Shown piece after piece: positions 11,254-21,792 of a DNA stretch of 64,000 bases. Below the pieces are notes generated by a model. That model was not told where the DNA came from. It saw nothing but the letters and a program-made list of their open reading frames with translations, and ran no database searches. The stretch is taken from positions 20,702,200 through 20,766,199 of the forward strand of contig CM029377.1 in NCBI GenBank assembly GCA_017165825.1, written 5' to 3'. The translations under genes and the position numbers were made by a program. Every line of letters starts with the position of its first letter. Position 1 is the first letter of the stretch. The stretch comes from Hepsetus odoe (Eukaryota > Chordata > Actinopteri > Characiformes > Hepsetidae).

Positions 11254-12305
11254 TGTTGTGAGCCAACGCACCTGAAAGCACTCCTGCCATAATTATCACC
11301 AATGTGGAACCATTGGAGGGGCAGCGGTGGCCTAGTGGTTAGGGCGTTGGCCACATGGTCGGAGAATCGGGGGTTCAAACCCCTTCCCAATGGGTTGCCC
11401 TGAGGTACCCTTGAGCAAGGTGCTGTCCCTGTCCCGCTCCTCCCTGCGATGGGCTGGCGACCTGTCCAGGGTGCGTCCCCCGTCCTCGCCCTGTGTGCGC
11501 TGGGTTGGACACCAGCGCGACCCTGTTTGGGACAAGCGGCAGATAATGAATAATGGAACTTTGGTTGCAGGTAGGAATAAATTGGGCGCTACAGCACTTA
11601 GTAGGCGTTTTGGTTCCCCCATGCAGTGCTTCATGGAGCTCCCTCTACTCACTACAGCACCATGGATTTTCTACTGAAGCTTCTGCTACCGAACTCATGT
11701 TCTTTTTCTGTCTGCACTCATGTGAAATTCAGTTCTGATGGTTCACCTTGTCTATGTGTTTGTTAACAACTTCCCTGCTATGGGTGTCAGTGGTTAGCGA
11801 TTAACCACTGTGCTAATCTCCCTTGTTTAATATTTGGGATCCAGTTTGTCCTGGTAGAACCCTAGCGATCTTGTGTTTCTCCTCCGCCTTTTATTTGGGT
11901 GTCTCTGTGTTTGTTTTCTTTCCCTGCCTCTTAATCCTGGTGATTTTTTCTCTGCCTCGCTGTTTGTGAAAACCCACTTTGGGGTTTGATGAGAGGTTGA
12001 GCTTCCTGTTCGGATCAGCTTTCTAGTGTCAGGCTACGTCACGACTGTGGGTTAATGGTTGTGCCCGGGTTATGGTTCCCTGCTCCTTCCTCTACTCTTT
12101 TCTACTTCTTTTTCCTAGTGCGTGAGTTTGTGTAGTAGCATTTAAATCTGTGGTGTTTGTATGTTGAATAAATAAAGATTTATATTTGTTTATAAAATAA
12201 ACAATGTTGTTCATGTCTGAGCTGTGTTTCTCTCAGCTGTAGACAGACAAAACAGTCCTGCGATCCTGCTCATTTGTCTCTCTTTATCCCCAGTGCTTGT
12301 GCACA
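11254..12305 (+). mobile_element. solo-LTR-like repeat, copy 2, with SINE insertion
   Basis: Same start (TGTTGTGAGCCAACGCACCT) and same 3' region (GAGCTGTGTTTCTCTCAGC, then CGATCCTGCTCA, ending TGCACA) as copy 1. The polyadenylation signal is AATAAATAAAG at about 12,167. It is longer than copy 1 because of a SINE at 11,318-11,556 and extra mid-section sequence at about 11,950-12,130. It lies in direct orientation to copy 1, but the DNA between the two is not retroviral, so I read them as independent insertions. Confidence 0.5.
11318..11556 (+). mobile_element. tRNA-headed SINE, type a (Rex3-like tail)
   Basis: Starts GGGGCAGCGGTGGCCTAGTG (A-box region) and has a B-box GGGTTCAAACCCC at about 11,373. 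A body CCCTGAGGTACCCTTGAGCA is followed by CTGGCGACCTGTCCAGGGTG. The 3' end GGGACAAGCGGCAGATAATG plus AATAATGG resembles the Rex3 3' end. It is inserted in the LTR-like repeat. Confidence 0.85.
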
Positions 12306-12356
12306 GTGTATAAGTTAGTAAGTTAAAAGTTCAAGAATTAAACCTGATCCTGACAT

Positions 12357-12519
12357 GGGGCAGCGGTGGCCTAGTGGTTAGGGAGTTGCCCTTGCATTGG
12401 AAAATTGTGGGTTCAATTCCCTCACCAGTAGGTTGCCCTGAGGTACCCTTGAGCAGGGTACCGTCCCATCCCCGTCGCTTTCAATAGCTGCCCAATGACA
12501 AGGGTTGTCAGTTTCACTT
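12357..12519 (+). mobile_element. tRNA-headed SINE, type b, internally shortened
   Basis: Head GGGGCAGCGGTGGCCTAGTG and B-box GGGTTCAATTCCC at about 12,410, then CCTGAGGTACCCTTGAGCAG. The tail, CCAATGACAAGGGTTGTCAG followed by TTTCACTT, abuts LINE coding sequence directly. Confidence 0.85.
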
Positions 12520-14190
12520 ATACTCAGACCACATCTCTGTTCTGCTGATCCCAGCGTACAGACCCATTGTCAGGCATCTCAAGCCCACACTGAAGCAGGT
12601 AAAGACCTGGCCCACAGGAGCCAACTCTGCTCTTCAGGACTGCTTTGAAAACACAGACTGGGACATGTTTAGGGAGGCTGCAAACCATGGTGACTCCATC
12701 AACCTGGAGGAGTGCACGGCTTCAGTGATTGGCTACATCAGCAAGTGCATTGTTATTATCGCCAAGTTCATCATCACATGACCCAACCAAAAGCCATGGA
12801 TGACTGTGGAAGTGCACAAACTCCTGAGAACCTGGGACAAAGCCTTGAAGTTGGGGGACGAGGCTGCCCTAAGAACAGCGAGGGCAAACCTGTCTCGGGC
12901 CATCGAGCCAGTCTCGGGCCATCGAGCCAGTCTCGGGCCATCGAGCCAAGCGAGCTCATGCTCAGAGAATTCATGGCCACTTCAAAAACACAGTGACACG
13001 CAGCGCATGTGGCAGGGCATTTAGGCCCTCACCAACTACAGGGCATCTCCACCTGCCTGTGATGGTGAGACCTCCCTCCCAGATGCACTGAATCTCTTCT
13101 ATGCATGGTTTGATGTGGCGAACAACACGGCAGTGAGGAAGGCCATCCCTCCTCCTAACGATCAGGTTTCCGGTCTGACCACGGCCTAGGTGAGAAGATC
13201 TCTACTGAGAGTCAACCCATGGAAAGCTGCTGGTACAGACAACATACAAGGTGGTTTGCTCAGAGGATGATCAGAACAGCTGGCAGATGTTCTCATCAAC
13301 ATCTTCAACATCTCTCTGAGCACCACTGTTTTTCCTAGGTGCTTCAAGACCACCAGCATCATCCCAGTGCCAAAGAAATCATCTGTCTCCTGCCTAAATG
13401 ACTATTGTCCCGTCGCACTCACACCTATCATCATGAAGTGCTTTGAGAGGCTGGTCATTAGGCACATCAAGACTCAAATCCCTCCTTCACTGGACCCCCT
13501 GCAGTTTGCATATCGTCCCAACCGCTCAGCGTACGATGCGATCTCCACCACCCTCCATCTGGCCCTTTCTCATCTGGACAGAAAGGACAGTTACGTCAGA
13601 ATGCTGTTCATCGACTACAGTTCAGCATTCAACACCATCATCCCTCAGCACCTGAGTGAGAAGCTGAGGCTGCTGGGCCTGAATACCTCCCTCTGTAACT
13701 GGATCCTGGACTTCCTAACTGGGAGACCCCAGTCGGTCAGGATCAGTAGCAGCACCTCCAGCACCGCCCCTCAGGGCCGTGAGCTCAGCCCACTGCTGTT
13801 CACATTGATGACCTACGACTGTGCAGCCAAGCACAGCTCAAACCACAACCTGTCTGAATGTCGACAATACAAAAGAGATGGCTGTTGACTTCAGGAGACC
13901 ACGTCGGGACCACGCTCCACTGAATATCAACAGCTCCCCCATGGAGGTGGTCCAGAGCACCAATTTTCTTCGTGTTCAACTCCATAAAAAAGGAAGCCCA
14001 GCAGCGTCTCTACTTCATACACAGACTGAGGAGAGTCCATCTCCCACCACCCATCTTCACTATCTTCTACAGAGGAAACATTGAGAGCATCCTGAGCAGC
14101 TGCATTACTGCCTGGTATGGGGACTGTAAAGTCTCAGACGGCAAGTCCCTACATCATCTGTGTCTCTCTGCCTTCTGTACAGGATATTTT
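12520..14190 (+). mobile_element. jockey/CR1/L2-like LINE fragment
   Basis: 5'-truncated non-LTR retrotransposon beginning in the linker between endonuclease and reverse transcriptase, and running through most of the reverse transcriptase to near its C-terminus. No 3' untranslated tail or target duplication is seen. Several frame breaks and one deletion mark it as dead. It directly follows a SINE. Confidence 0.8.
12520..14190 (+). pseudogene. LINE reverse-transcriptase pseudogene (catalytic FADD lost)
   Basis: The translated plus strand gives SDHISVLLIPAYRP near 12,524 and QKPWMTVEVHKLLR near 12,788. The longest open piece, 13,367-13,888, contains the reverse-transcriptase blocks LNDYCPVALTPIIMKCFERL and DPLQFAYRPNRSAYDAI, plus LFIDYSSAFNTIIPQ and APQGRELSPLLF. 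At about 13,845 the frame jumps from SSNH straight to sequence that normally follows the catalytic FADD block, so about 100 bases including the YADD-type motif are deleted. A 19-bp unit is tandemly triplicated at 12,896-12,952. The family assignment (CR1/L2/Rex1-like versus another jockey clade) is by eye. Confidence 0.8.
12896..12952. repeat. 19-bp tandem triplication inside LINE
   Basis: CGGGCCATCGAGCCAGTCT occurs three times in a row. Nineteen is not a multiple of three, so it shifts the LINE reading frame. Confidence 0.9.
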
Positions 14191-14622
14191 CACAACTAGC
14201 TGCATCCACAAAGTAACCAACATTGGGGATGATCTAACATTTACTCTGGATAAGATTTGTGTTGGGTTTAAGTTTCAACTTTGGGTCTAAGACTAAGGAT
14301 TTTGTGAGGGTTAGTAGTTACAGATTACATTCTAGATTACATTAATCAAAATGAATACATTATGGTTACGATGGTAAAGGATGACTAAATTAAGTTTATT
14401 ACATTTTAAAATACGTTAATTCTAATAGCATTTTTCAAATTTTCTAATGAAATTAAAAGTTTAACTCACTAAAAACTCAACATGCGCTGGAGGTACAAGG
14501 TTTTTTTGTGATCGTGAAGGTCAATCAAACTTAGTTCTGCTCTCAGGAAGTTTGTTTTATTAAAACTATTCTTAAATGTTGGGAATTAAAAACTGAAACC
14601 ACCTCGGCTTTCTGTGATAAAG
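14191..14622. other. unique sequence
   Basis: No feature recognised between the LINE and the microsatellite cluster. Confidence 0.4.
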
Positions 14623-14623
14623 G

Positions 14624-14638
14624 CCCCCCCCCCCCCCC

Positions 14639-14687
<49 letters not shown>

Positions 14688-14882
14688 TCACACACACACA
14701 CACACACACATTCCTTGTTTTTGCAGACATGCTTTTAAGAGGACAGCAGTTTCTGAGGGAATAATTGACACTGCAGCGAGTTCACTCGTTTTTTCCTGTT
14801 TCTTCATCCTCTTTCTTTTTCCCTCTCCATGCATCTCTCTACTTTCTTTTTCTCTCTCCCTCCCCCTCTTACTTGCTTCTCG

Positions 14883-14968
<86 letters not shown>

Positions 14969-14999
14969 GTATGTATGTATATGTATATATGTATATGTA

Positions 15000-15054
<55 letters not shown>
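14624..15054. repeat. compound microsatellite cluster: C18, (CT)n, (CA)n, (CT)n, (TA)n, (GA)n
   Basis: An 18-base C run (14,624-14,641) is followed by CT (14,643-14,682), CA (14,683-14,711), CT (about 14,884-14,916), TA (14,918-14,966), a GTAT/ATGT mixture and GA (15,006-15,054). The four open frames of 80-134 residues over this block translate simple repeats. Confidence 0.95.
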
Positions 15055-15056
<2 letters not shown>

Positions 15057-15092
15057 CTATTTTACTGTACTTCAGTGCTTTTTTTAATTTTA

Positions 15093-15107
15093 CTGTTCTG
15101 TACTTTA
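15093..15107. repeat. left 15-bp target-site duplication of RTE LINE
   Basis: CTGTTCTGTACTTTA flanks the LINE here and again at 17,986-18,000. The flanking DNA to the right is itself a 30-bp tandem repeat containing this word, so the match may partly reflect that repeat. Confidence 0.6.
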
Positions 15108-15397
15108 ACCCAGCCACTAGGGATGCACAAGCCAGTGTATTTCATTGCGCCGGTCCCAAGCCCGGATAAATGGGGAGGGTTATGTCAGGAAGGGCATCCT
15201 GTGTAAAACTTTTGCCAAATCAATATGCGGACAAAGAAACAGAATTCCATACCGAATTGGTCGAGGCCCAGGTTAATGATGACCGCCACCAGTGTTGTTA
15301 GCCTACAGGAAATTGGACTACTGTTGGCCAAAGGAGAAGAAGAAGAAGAGGAGGAAGGCATGTCCAGAGGGAAGAGGAGAGAAAGAAGGGGAGGAGA

Positions 15398-17985
15398 GTG
15401 GAAGTGAGGGTAGGGACTTTGAATGTTGGCAGCATGACTGGTAAAGGTAGAAAATTAGCTGATATGATGGAGAGAAGAAAGGTTGACATTTTGTGTGTGC
15501 AAGAGGCTAGATGGAAGGGTAGTAAGGCCAGGTGTATTGGAGGAGGGTTTAAACTGTTCCACCATGGTGTGGATAGAAGGAGGAACAGGGTAGGCATTAT
15601 CCTGAAGGAAGAGTATGTGGAGAGTTTTGGAGGTGAAGAGGGTGTCAGGGAGGATAATGAGTTTGCAGCTGGATATTGAAGGTGTGATGATGAATGTTGT
15701 AAGTGCTTATGCCCCATAAGTTGGTTGTAAGATTGAAGAGAAAGAATAATTCTGGAATGAGTTAGATTAAGTGATAGAGAGTGTAACCAGGGGAGAGAGA
15801 GTGATGATTGGTGCAGATTTTAATGGTCATGTTGGTGAAGGGTACGGAGGTGATGAGGAGGTGATATATATGGTATCAAGGAGAAGAATGCTGAAGCTCA
15901 GATGGTTGTAGATTTTGTGAACAGGGTGGAAATGGCTGTGGTTAATTTTTATTTTAAGAAGAGGGAGGAGCACAGGGTGATGTATAAAAGTGGAGGAAGA
16001 TGCTCACAGGTGGACTATATCCTTTGCAGGAGGGTCAGTCTGAAATATATTGGAGACTGCAAAGTAGTGACAGGGGAGAGTGTAGCTAAACAGCATAGGA
16101 TGGTGGTCTGTAGGAGGACCTTGGACGTCAAGAAGTGGAGGAAAGTGAGAACAGAGTTGAGGATCAAGTGGTGGAAGCTGAAGAAGGAGGACTGCAAGGT
16201 GGAATTTCAGGCAGGAGTTAACACGGGCACTGGGAGGTGTTGAACAGCTACCAGACTGCTGGGAAACTACTGCAGAAGTGATAAGGCAGACAGCTAGAAA
16301 TGTACTTGTTGTGACATATGGAAGGAAGAAGGAAGATAAGGAAACCTGGTGGTGGAACCAAGAAGTACAGGAGTGTATAAAGAAGAAGTGGGACAGTCAG
16401 AGAGATGAAGAAAGCAGACAGGTGTACAAGGAGATGAACCACAGGGCAAAGAAAGCAGTGGCAAAGGCCAAAGATAAAGTGTTTGGTGAATTGGAGAGGT
16501 TGGACAGTAAAGAGGGAAAAAATGACCTTGCTGGGAAGGATGTGCAGCAGGTCAGTGCGATTAAGGATAGAAATGGAAATGTATTCACAAGTGAAAAGAG
16601 CGTGTAGAGGAGATGAAAGGAATATTTTGAGCTGATGAAGGAAGAAAATGAGAGAGAGAAGATTGGATGATGTGACGATAGTGAACCAGGAAGTGCAGCA
16701 AACAAGCAAGATGGAAGTAAGGGCAGCGATGTAGATAATGAAGAATGGAAAGGCTGTTGGACCGGATGACATACCAGTGGAAGCATGGAGGTGTTTAGAT
16801 GGCAGTTGAGTTTCTGACCAGATTGTTTAACACACTCTTGGAAAGTGAGAGGATGCCTGAGGAGTGGAGACGAAGTGTACTGGTATTGATTTTCAAGAAT
16901 AAGGGTGATGCACAGAGCTGTAGTAACTATAGGGAGAAAATGGAAAAAGTTGATCAGCCACAGCATGAAGTTATGCAGTATGGTTTCATGCTGAGAAAGA
17001 GCACAGCAGACGCAATGTTTGCTCTGAGGGTGTTGATGGAGAAGTACAGAGAAGGTCAGAAGGAATTACATTGTGCCTTTGCGAACCTGGAAAAAGCATA
17101 AGACAGGGTTACAGAGAAGTATGTGAGAGTAGTTCAGGATATGCATGATGGCAGTGTAACAGTGGTGAGATCTGGAGTGGGAGTGACGGATGCATTTAAG
17201 GTAGAGGTTGGATTACATCAAGGTTTCAATTCAATCAATTCAATTCAATTTATTCTTGTATAGTGCCTTTCACAACAGAGTTGCCCCAAGGCGCTTTACA
17301 TAGTTGGAAAACTTAGGCATCAAGGATCAGCACTGAGCCCATTCTTGTTTACAATAGTAATGAACAGGTTGATGGACGAGGTTAGACAGGAGTCTCCCTG
17401 GATGATCATGTTTGCTGATGATATTGTGATCTGTAAGGAGCAGCTTGAGGAGAAACTGGAGAGATGGAGATCTGCTCTAGAGAGGAGAGGAATGAAAGTG
17501 AGTAGGTCAAAGACAGAATACATGAGTGTGAATGAAAGGTTGGAAAGTGGAGTGGTTAGGATAGAAGGATTAGAGGTAACAAAGGTGGAGGAGTTTAAAT
17601 ATTTGGGATCAACAGTGCATTGTAACACTGAGTGTGGAAGAGAGGTGAAGAAGAGAATGCAGGCAGGTTGGAATGGGTGGAGAAGAGTGGCTGGAGTGAT
17701 TTGTGACAGACGGGTACCAGCTAGAGTGAAAGGGAAGGTGTACAGGACAGTAGTGAGAGCAGCTATGTTGTATGGGTTGGAGACGGTGGCACTAACAAAA
17801 AGACAGGAGGCAGAGCTGGAGGTGTCAGAGTTAAAGATGCTGAGATTTTTGTTGCTGAGACGTGGTGAGAGAGGACATGTAGGTGGTTGGTTTGAAGCAG
17901 GAAGACGCAGAGGACCAGAAAAAATGGAGATAGTTGATCTGCTGTGGCGACCCCTAAATGGGAGCAGCCGAAAGGAAAAGAAGTC
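15398..17985 (+). pseudogene. RTE endonuclease/reverse-transcriptase pseudogene
   Basis: The endonuclease segment (15,398-15,679) shows LNVGSMTGKGRKLADMM and VQEARWKG near 15,496. The middle section (15,902-16,607) is basic, with frame breaks. Reverse transcriptase resumes at 16,799 with EFLTRLFNTLLESERMPEEW and continues with KSTADAMFALRVLMEKYREG at about 16,995. A stop follows EKA at about 17,100. The catalytic FADD is intact in sequence at 17,411-17,422, in a 218-residue open frame (17,345-18,001) that includes RSKTEYMSVNE and FKYLGSTV. After LKMLRF (about 17,835) a stretch is missing compared with the 29.5 kb fragment, which retains MDRIRNE. Frameshifts, stops and the nested insertion make it non-functional. 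Confidence 0.85.
17224..17317 (+). mobile_element. 94-bp MITE/SINE-like insertion with 8-bp target duplication
   Basis: A block with CAATTCAATTCAATTTATTC and TATAGTGCCTTTCACAACAG, then GGCGCTTTACATAG, interrupts the RTE reverse transcriptase between the conserved LHQG and SALSP residues. The flanks are CATCAAGG at 17,216-17,223 and 17,318-17,325, a perfect 8-bp duplication. Eight bases suits hAT-type transposition, but I see no convincing terminal inverted repeats. A fragment of the same family lies at 49,629-49,672. Confidence 0.75.
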
Positions 17986-18075
17986 CTGTTCTGTACTTTA
18001 GCGTGTTCTGTTTTACTGTTCTGTACTTTAGTGTGTTCTGTGTTACTGTTCTGTACTTTAGTGTTTATACTAATC
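17986..18075. repeat. 30-bp tandem repeat (also right target duplication)
   Basis: Three copies of TTCTGTACTTTAGTGTGTTC plus TGTTTTACTG. The first 15 bases (17,986-18,000) match the left flank of the RTE LINE. The open frames of about 70 residues here (VLYFSVFC repeats) are repeat translation. Confidence 0.8.
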
Positions 18076-18291
18076 TGTACTTTATGCTCCGTTTTTGTCC
18101 TTTGTTCTCCCGTCGAGTGTCTCCTGTCTTGCTGTTCTGTCAGGAGATCTGTTTAATTATCTGAGGGAAAACTCAAACCTCTCTTTAAACTGAACATGAA
18201 AGCTAACCTTTTCTATTTTTACATTCTCTCTCTCCTCTCTCTGATGAATGAGTATGCAGCAGAATAAAAAAGATAATGCACGTTTCTATCA

Positions 18292-18292
<1 letters not shown>

Positions 18293-18342
<50 letters not shown>

Positions 18343-18371
18343 CAGAGAGCCAGAGAGCCAGAGACAGAGAC

Positions 18372-18410
<39 letters not shown>

Positions 18411-18413
18411 GAA
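18293..18413. repeat. (GA)n microsatellites, interrupted
   Basis: GA runs at 18,293-18,337 and 18,376-18,413 are separated by a GCCAGAGA repeat. Confidence 0.95.
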
Positions 18414-18675
18414 AAACGAGAACATTCTTCTGTCTCAGTCAAACCCCAAGACTCCTGGCGAAAGTGTCCCACCTCATGTCCCAGTCAAACTCCAACACTG
18501 TGATGATGGAGTGTCCCACCTCATGTCCCATTCAAACTCTACTGCTACTACCGCAAAAAAAAGTGATGCGGTTGCTATGGTTACTGTGACTATTTCCGAT
18601 ATGCTGTTATAAAGCTCCCATCTGTGGATCTGTTAACACTAAAGGGAGACCAAAAAATTTTAACATATACACTAT

Positions 18676-18696
18676 TGTGTGTGTGTGTGTGTCTGT

Positions 18697-18731
<35 letters not shown>
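18676..18731. repeat. (TG)n microsatellite
   Basis: TG run with two C interruptions. Confidence 0.95.
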
Positions 18732-18732
<1 letters not shown>

Positions 18733-18911
18733 AAATTATCTCCACCTGTCTGCAGCCTCATGGCCAGAAGATGTGATAAACCCTATGGGACCAATTATCA
18801 TTTTAACACTCCAAGCTATGCCCACCCCCAACACACACACTCACACACCAGCAGTACAGACTATACACACTGATGCTAACAATAAAACATGCTAATGCTA
18901 ACAAAGCTAAA

Positions 18912-18912
<1 letters not shown>

Positions 18913-18946
<34 letters not shown>
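18913..18946. repeat. (CA)n microsatellite
   Basis: CA run upstream of the Rex3 insertion. Confidence 0.95.
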
Positions 18947-18949
<3 letters not shown>

Positions 18950-19096
18950 CAGGGCCCAGATCAGTGTGACATATGTTGGCCTAAAGACAACTTGCTTGCT
19001 CTCTTCACACAGTAGCATATCTAGAACGCACTGAAATCGATTTACAACATTCATCTAAAGTAAGTGATGTATCTAGAACTGACTGACCTGCTTACT

Positions 19097-19109
19097 CTAT
19101 GGCTCTACA
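19097..19109. repeat. left 13-bp target-site duplication of Rex3
   Basis: CTATGGCTCTACA here and at 21,793-21,805 is a perfect 13-base match flanking the element. Confidence 0.9.
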
Positions 19110-21792
19110 TCCATCCATCCATTCTCCTCCGCTTATCCGAGGTTGGGTCGCGGGGGCAGCAGCTTCAGCAGGGATGCCCAGACTTCCCTCTCCCCGGCCA
19201 CTTCTTCCAGCTCCTCCGGGAGAATCCCAAGGCGTTCCCAGGCCAGCCGAGAGACATAGTCTCTCCAGCGTGTCCTGGGTCTTCCCCGGGGTCTCTTTCC
19301 GGTGGGCCGTGCCCGGAACACCTCACCAACACCTAATTAGATGCCTGAGCCACCTCATCTGGCTCCTCTCGATGCGGAGGAGCAGCGGCTCTACTCTGAG
19401 CCCCTCCCGGATGACTGAGCTTCTCACCCTATCTCTAAGGGAGAGCCCAGACACCCTACGGAGGAAACTCATTTCGGCCGTTTGTATTCGCAATCTCGTT
19501 CTTTCGGTCACTACCCACAGCTCGTGACCTTAGGTGAGGGTGGGAACGTAGATCGACCGGTAAATTGAGAGCTTTGCCGTTTGGCTCAGCTCCTTCTTCA
19601 CCATGACGGACTGACGCAGAGCCCGCATCACTGGAGACGCTGCCCCGATCCGCCTGTTGATCTCCCGCTCCATTCTACCCTCACTCGTGAACAAGATCCC
19701 GAGATACTTAAACTCCTCCACTTGGGGGAGGATCTCACTCCCAACCCTGAGAGGGCACTCCACCCTGTTCTGGCTGAGGACCATGGCCTCAGATTTGGAG
19801 CTGCTGATTTTCATCCCAGCCGCTTCACACTCGGCTGCGAACCGATCCAGTGAGAGCTGAAGGTCGCAGCCTGATGAGGCCAACAGGACAACGTCATCTG
19901 CAAAAAGCAGCGACCCAATCCTGAGCCCACCAAACCAGACCCCCTCAATGCCCTGGCTGCACCTAGAAATCCTGTCCATAAAAATTATGAACAGGATCGG
20001 GGATAAAGGGCAGCCCTGGCGGAGTCCAACTCTCGCCAGAAACAGGTTCGACTTACTGCCGGCAATGTGGACCAAGCTCTGACACCAGATGTACAGGGAT
20101 CGGACAGCCCTTAACAGGGTATCCGGTACCCCATACTCTCGGAGCACCCCCACAGGACTCCCCGAGGGACAGGGTCAAATGCCTTCTCCAAGTCCACAAA
20201 GCCCATGTAGACTGGTTGGGCAAACTCCCATGCACCCTCCAGGGTGGTACACTATTCCGCGACCTGGACGGAAACCACACTGCTGCTCCTGAATCCGAGG
20301 TTCAACTATCCGGCGGACCCTCCTTTCCAGGACCCCTGACTAGGCTTTCCCGGGGAGGCTGAGAAGTGTGATCCCTCTATAGTTGGAACACACCCTCTGG
20401 TCCCCTTTCTTAAAGAGGGGGACCACCACCCCGGTTTGCCAATCCAGAGGCACTGTCCCCGATATCCATGCAATGTTGCGGAGGCATGTCAACCATGACA
20501 GTCCCACAACATCCAGAGCCTTGAGGAACTCTGGGCGGATCTCATCCAACCCCGGAGCCCTGCCACCAAGGAGCTTTTTGACTACCTCGGCAACCTCTGC
20601 CCCAGAGATGGAAGAGTCCACCTCTGTGTCCCCAGGCTCTGCTTCCTCATCGGAAGGCATGTTGGTGGAATTAAGGAGGTCTTCGAAGTATTCGCCCCAC
20701 CGACCCACAACGTCCTGAGTTGAGGTCAGCAGCGCACCATGCCCACTCGACAATGGAAGCGCGGAACATAGTCCATTCGGACTCAATGTCCCCCACCTCC
20801 CCCGGGACGTGGTTAAAGCTTTGCCGGAGGTGGGAGTTGAAGCTCGTCCTGACAGGGGACTCTGCCAGACGTTCCCAGCAGACCCTCAAAATACGTTTGG
20901 GTCTACCAGGCCTGACCAGCATCCTCCCCCACCAACAAAGCCAACTCACCACCAGGTGATGATCAGTTGACAGCTCCGCCCCTCTCTTCACCCGAGTGTC
21001 CAAGACATGTGGCCGCAAGTCCGACGACACGACCACAAAGTCGATCATCGAACTGCGGCCTAGGGTGTCCTGGTGCCAGGTGCACATGTGGACACCCTTA
21101 TGCCTGAACACAAAACTCCAATAACAAAACACCACTCTGGTTCAGATCGTGGGTGCCATTCATCCCAATCACGCCCTTCCAGGTCTCACTGTCATTGCCC
21201 ACATGAGCATTGAAGTCCCCCAGCAGAATGATGGTCTCCAGCACGGAAACAATAGCAGACGCTCTCTAGCGCCCCCTCCAGAGACCCCAAAAAGGGTGGT
21301 CTAGACTGCTGTTTGGCAGCATAAGTGCAGACAACACTAAGGACCCGTCCCCTAACCCGAAGGCGGAGGGAGGCCACCCTCTCATCCACCGGGGTAAACC
21401 CCAATTTTACAGGCCCCAAGCCGGGGGGCAATAAGTATGCCCATACCTGCTCGGCGCCTCTCACCGGTGGCAACTCCAGAGTAGAAGAGAGTCCAGCCCC
21501 TCTCAAGGAGACTGGTTCCAGAGTCCAAGCTGTCCGTCGAGGTGAGACCAACTATATCTAGCCGGAACTTCTCCAGCTCACGCACTAGCTCAGGCTTCTT
21601 CCCCACCAGAGAGGTGACATTCCACGTCCCTAGAGCCAGCTTCTGCAGCCGAGGATCAGACCGCCCAGGCCCCCGTCTTCGGCCACGCCCAGCTCTTTGG
21701 CCCCTCCTACAGGTGGTGAGCCCATGGGAAGGGGGACCCACGTTGCCTCTTTGGGCTGTGCCCGGCCGGGCCCCATGGGTGAAGGCCCGACC
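19110..21792 (-). mobile_element. Rex3: Rex3 (RTE-clade) LINE, complete insertion
   Basis: Minus-strand non-LTR retrotransposon of 2,683 bases bounded by a 13-bp target duplication. The 3' end shows the Rex3 hallmark, tandem GGAT/GATG units (19,110-19,121 on the plus strand as TCCATCCATCC) after CGGATAAGCGGAGGAGAATG. The 5' region begins near 21,790 and precedes the endonuclease. Complete ends and the perfect duplication suggest a fairly recent insertion, but the coding region is broken. Confidence 0.9.
19130..21745 (-). pseudogene. Rex3 endonuclease/reverse-transcriptase pseudogene
   Basis: The endonuclease starts near 21,741 and includes LGTWNVTSLVGKKPELVREL (at about 21,635) and RAGMGILIAPRLG. 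The reading frame is then split over 21,192-21,551, 20,671-21,135 (DFVVVSSDLRPHVLDTRVKR), 20,340-20,786 (KLLGGRAPGLDEIRPEFLKA) and 20,053-20,280. Reverse transcriptase lies in 19,530-20,153, with LRQGCPLSPILFIIFMDRI and the catalytic FADD (19,893-19,904). A TAA at 19,530-19,532 sits where related copies read a tyrosine codon. The C-terminal piece resumes at 19,511 and includes GRPRTRWRDYVSRLAWERLG. At least four frame changes and one nonsense codon make it inactive. Confidence 0.88.

Larger units (their letters stand above)
15108..17985 (+). mobile_element. RTE-type LINE, near full length, broken
   Basis: The 5' untranslated region is recognisable (ACTAGGGATGCACAAGCCAG, then CCGGTCCCAAGCCCGGATAA). 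It is followed by endonuclease, reverse transcriptase and a short 3' end, CCTAAATGGGAGCAGCCGAA. Flanking 15-bp duplications support a single insertion. It carries a nested 94-bp element at 17,224-17,317. Other fragments of the family lie at 23.6, 29.5 and 30.0 kb and within the minisatellite at 2.1 kb. Confidence 0.85.

Noticed and set aside
6630..12305. Reading the two LTR-like repeats as ends of a single 5.7-kb retroelement
   Set aside because: The intervening DNA is minisatellite, AT-rich repeat and a SINE, with no polypurine tract or coding region, and the two copies are much diverged.
12712..13024. Independent ORFs of 94 and 74 residues
   Set aside because: They are frames opened by the 19-bp triplication within the LINE linker region.
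14614..15206. Four frames of 82-134 residues over the microsatellite cluster
   Set aside because: They consist of SLSLSL, YIYIYI and ERERER from CT, TA and GA repeats.
20383..20718. 111-residue plus frame opposite Rex3
   Set aside because: Antisense shadow of the Rex3 reverse-transcriptase region.
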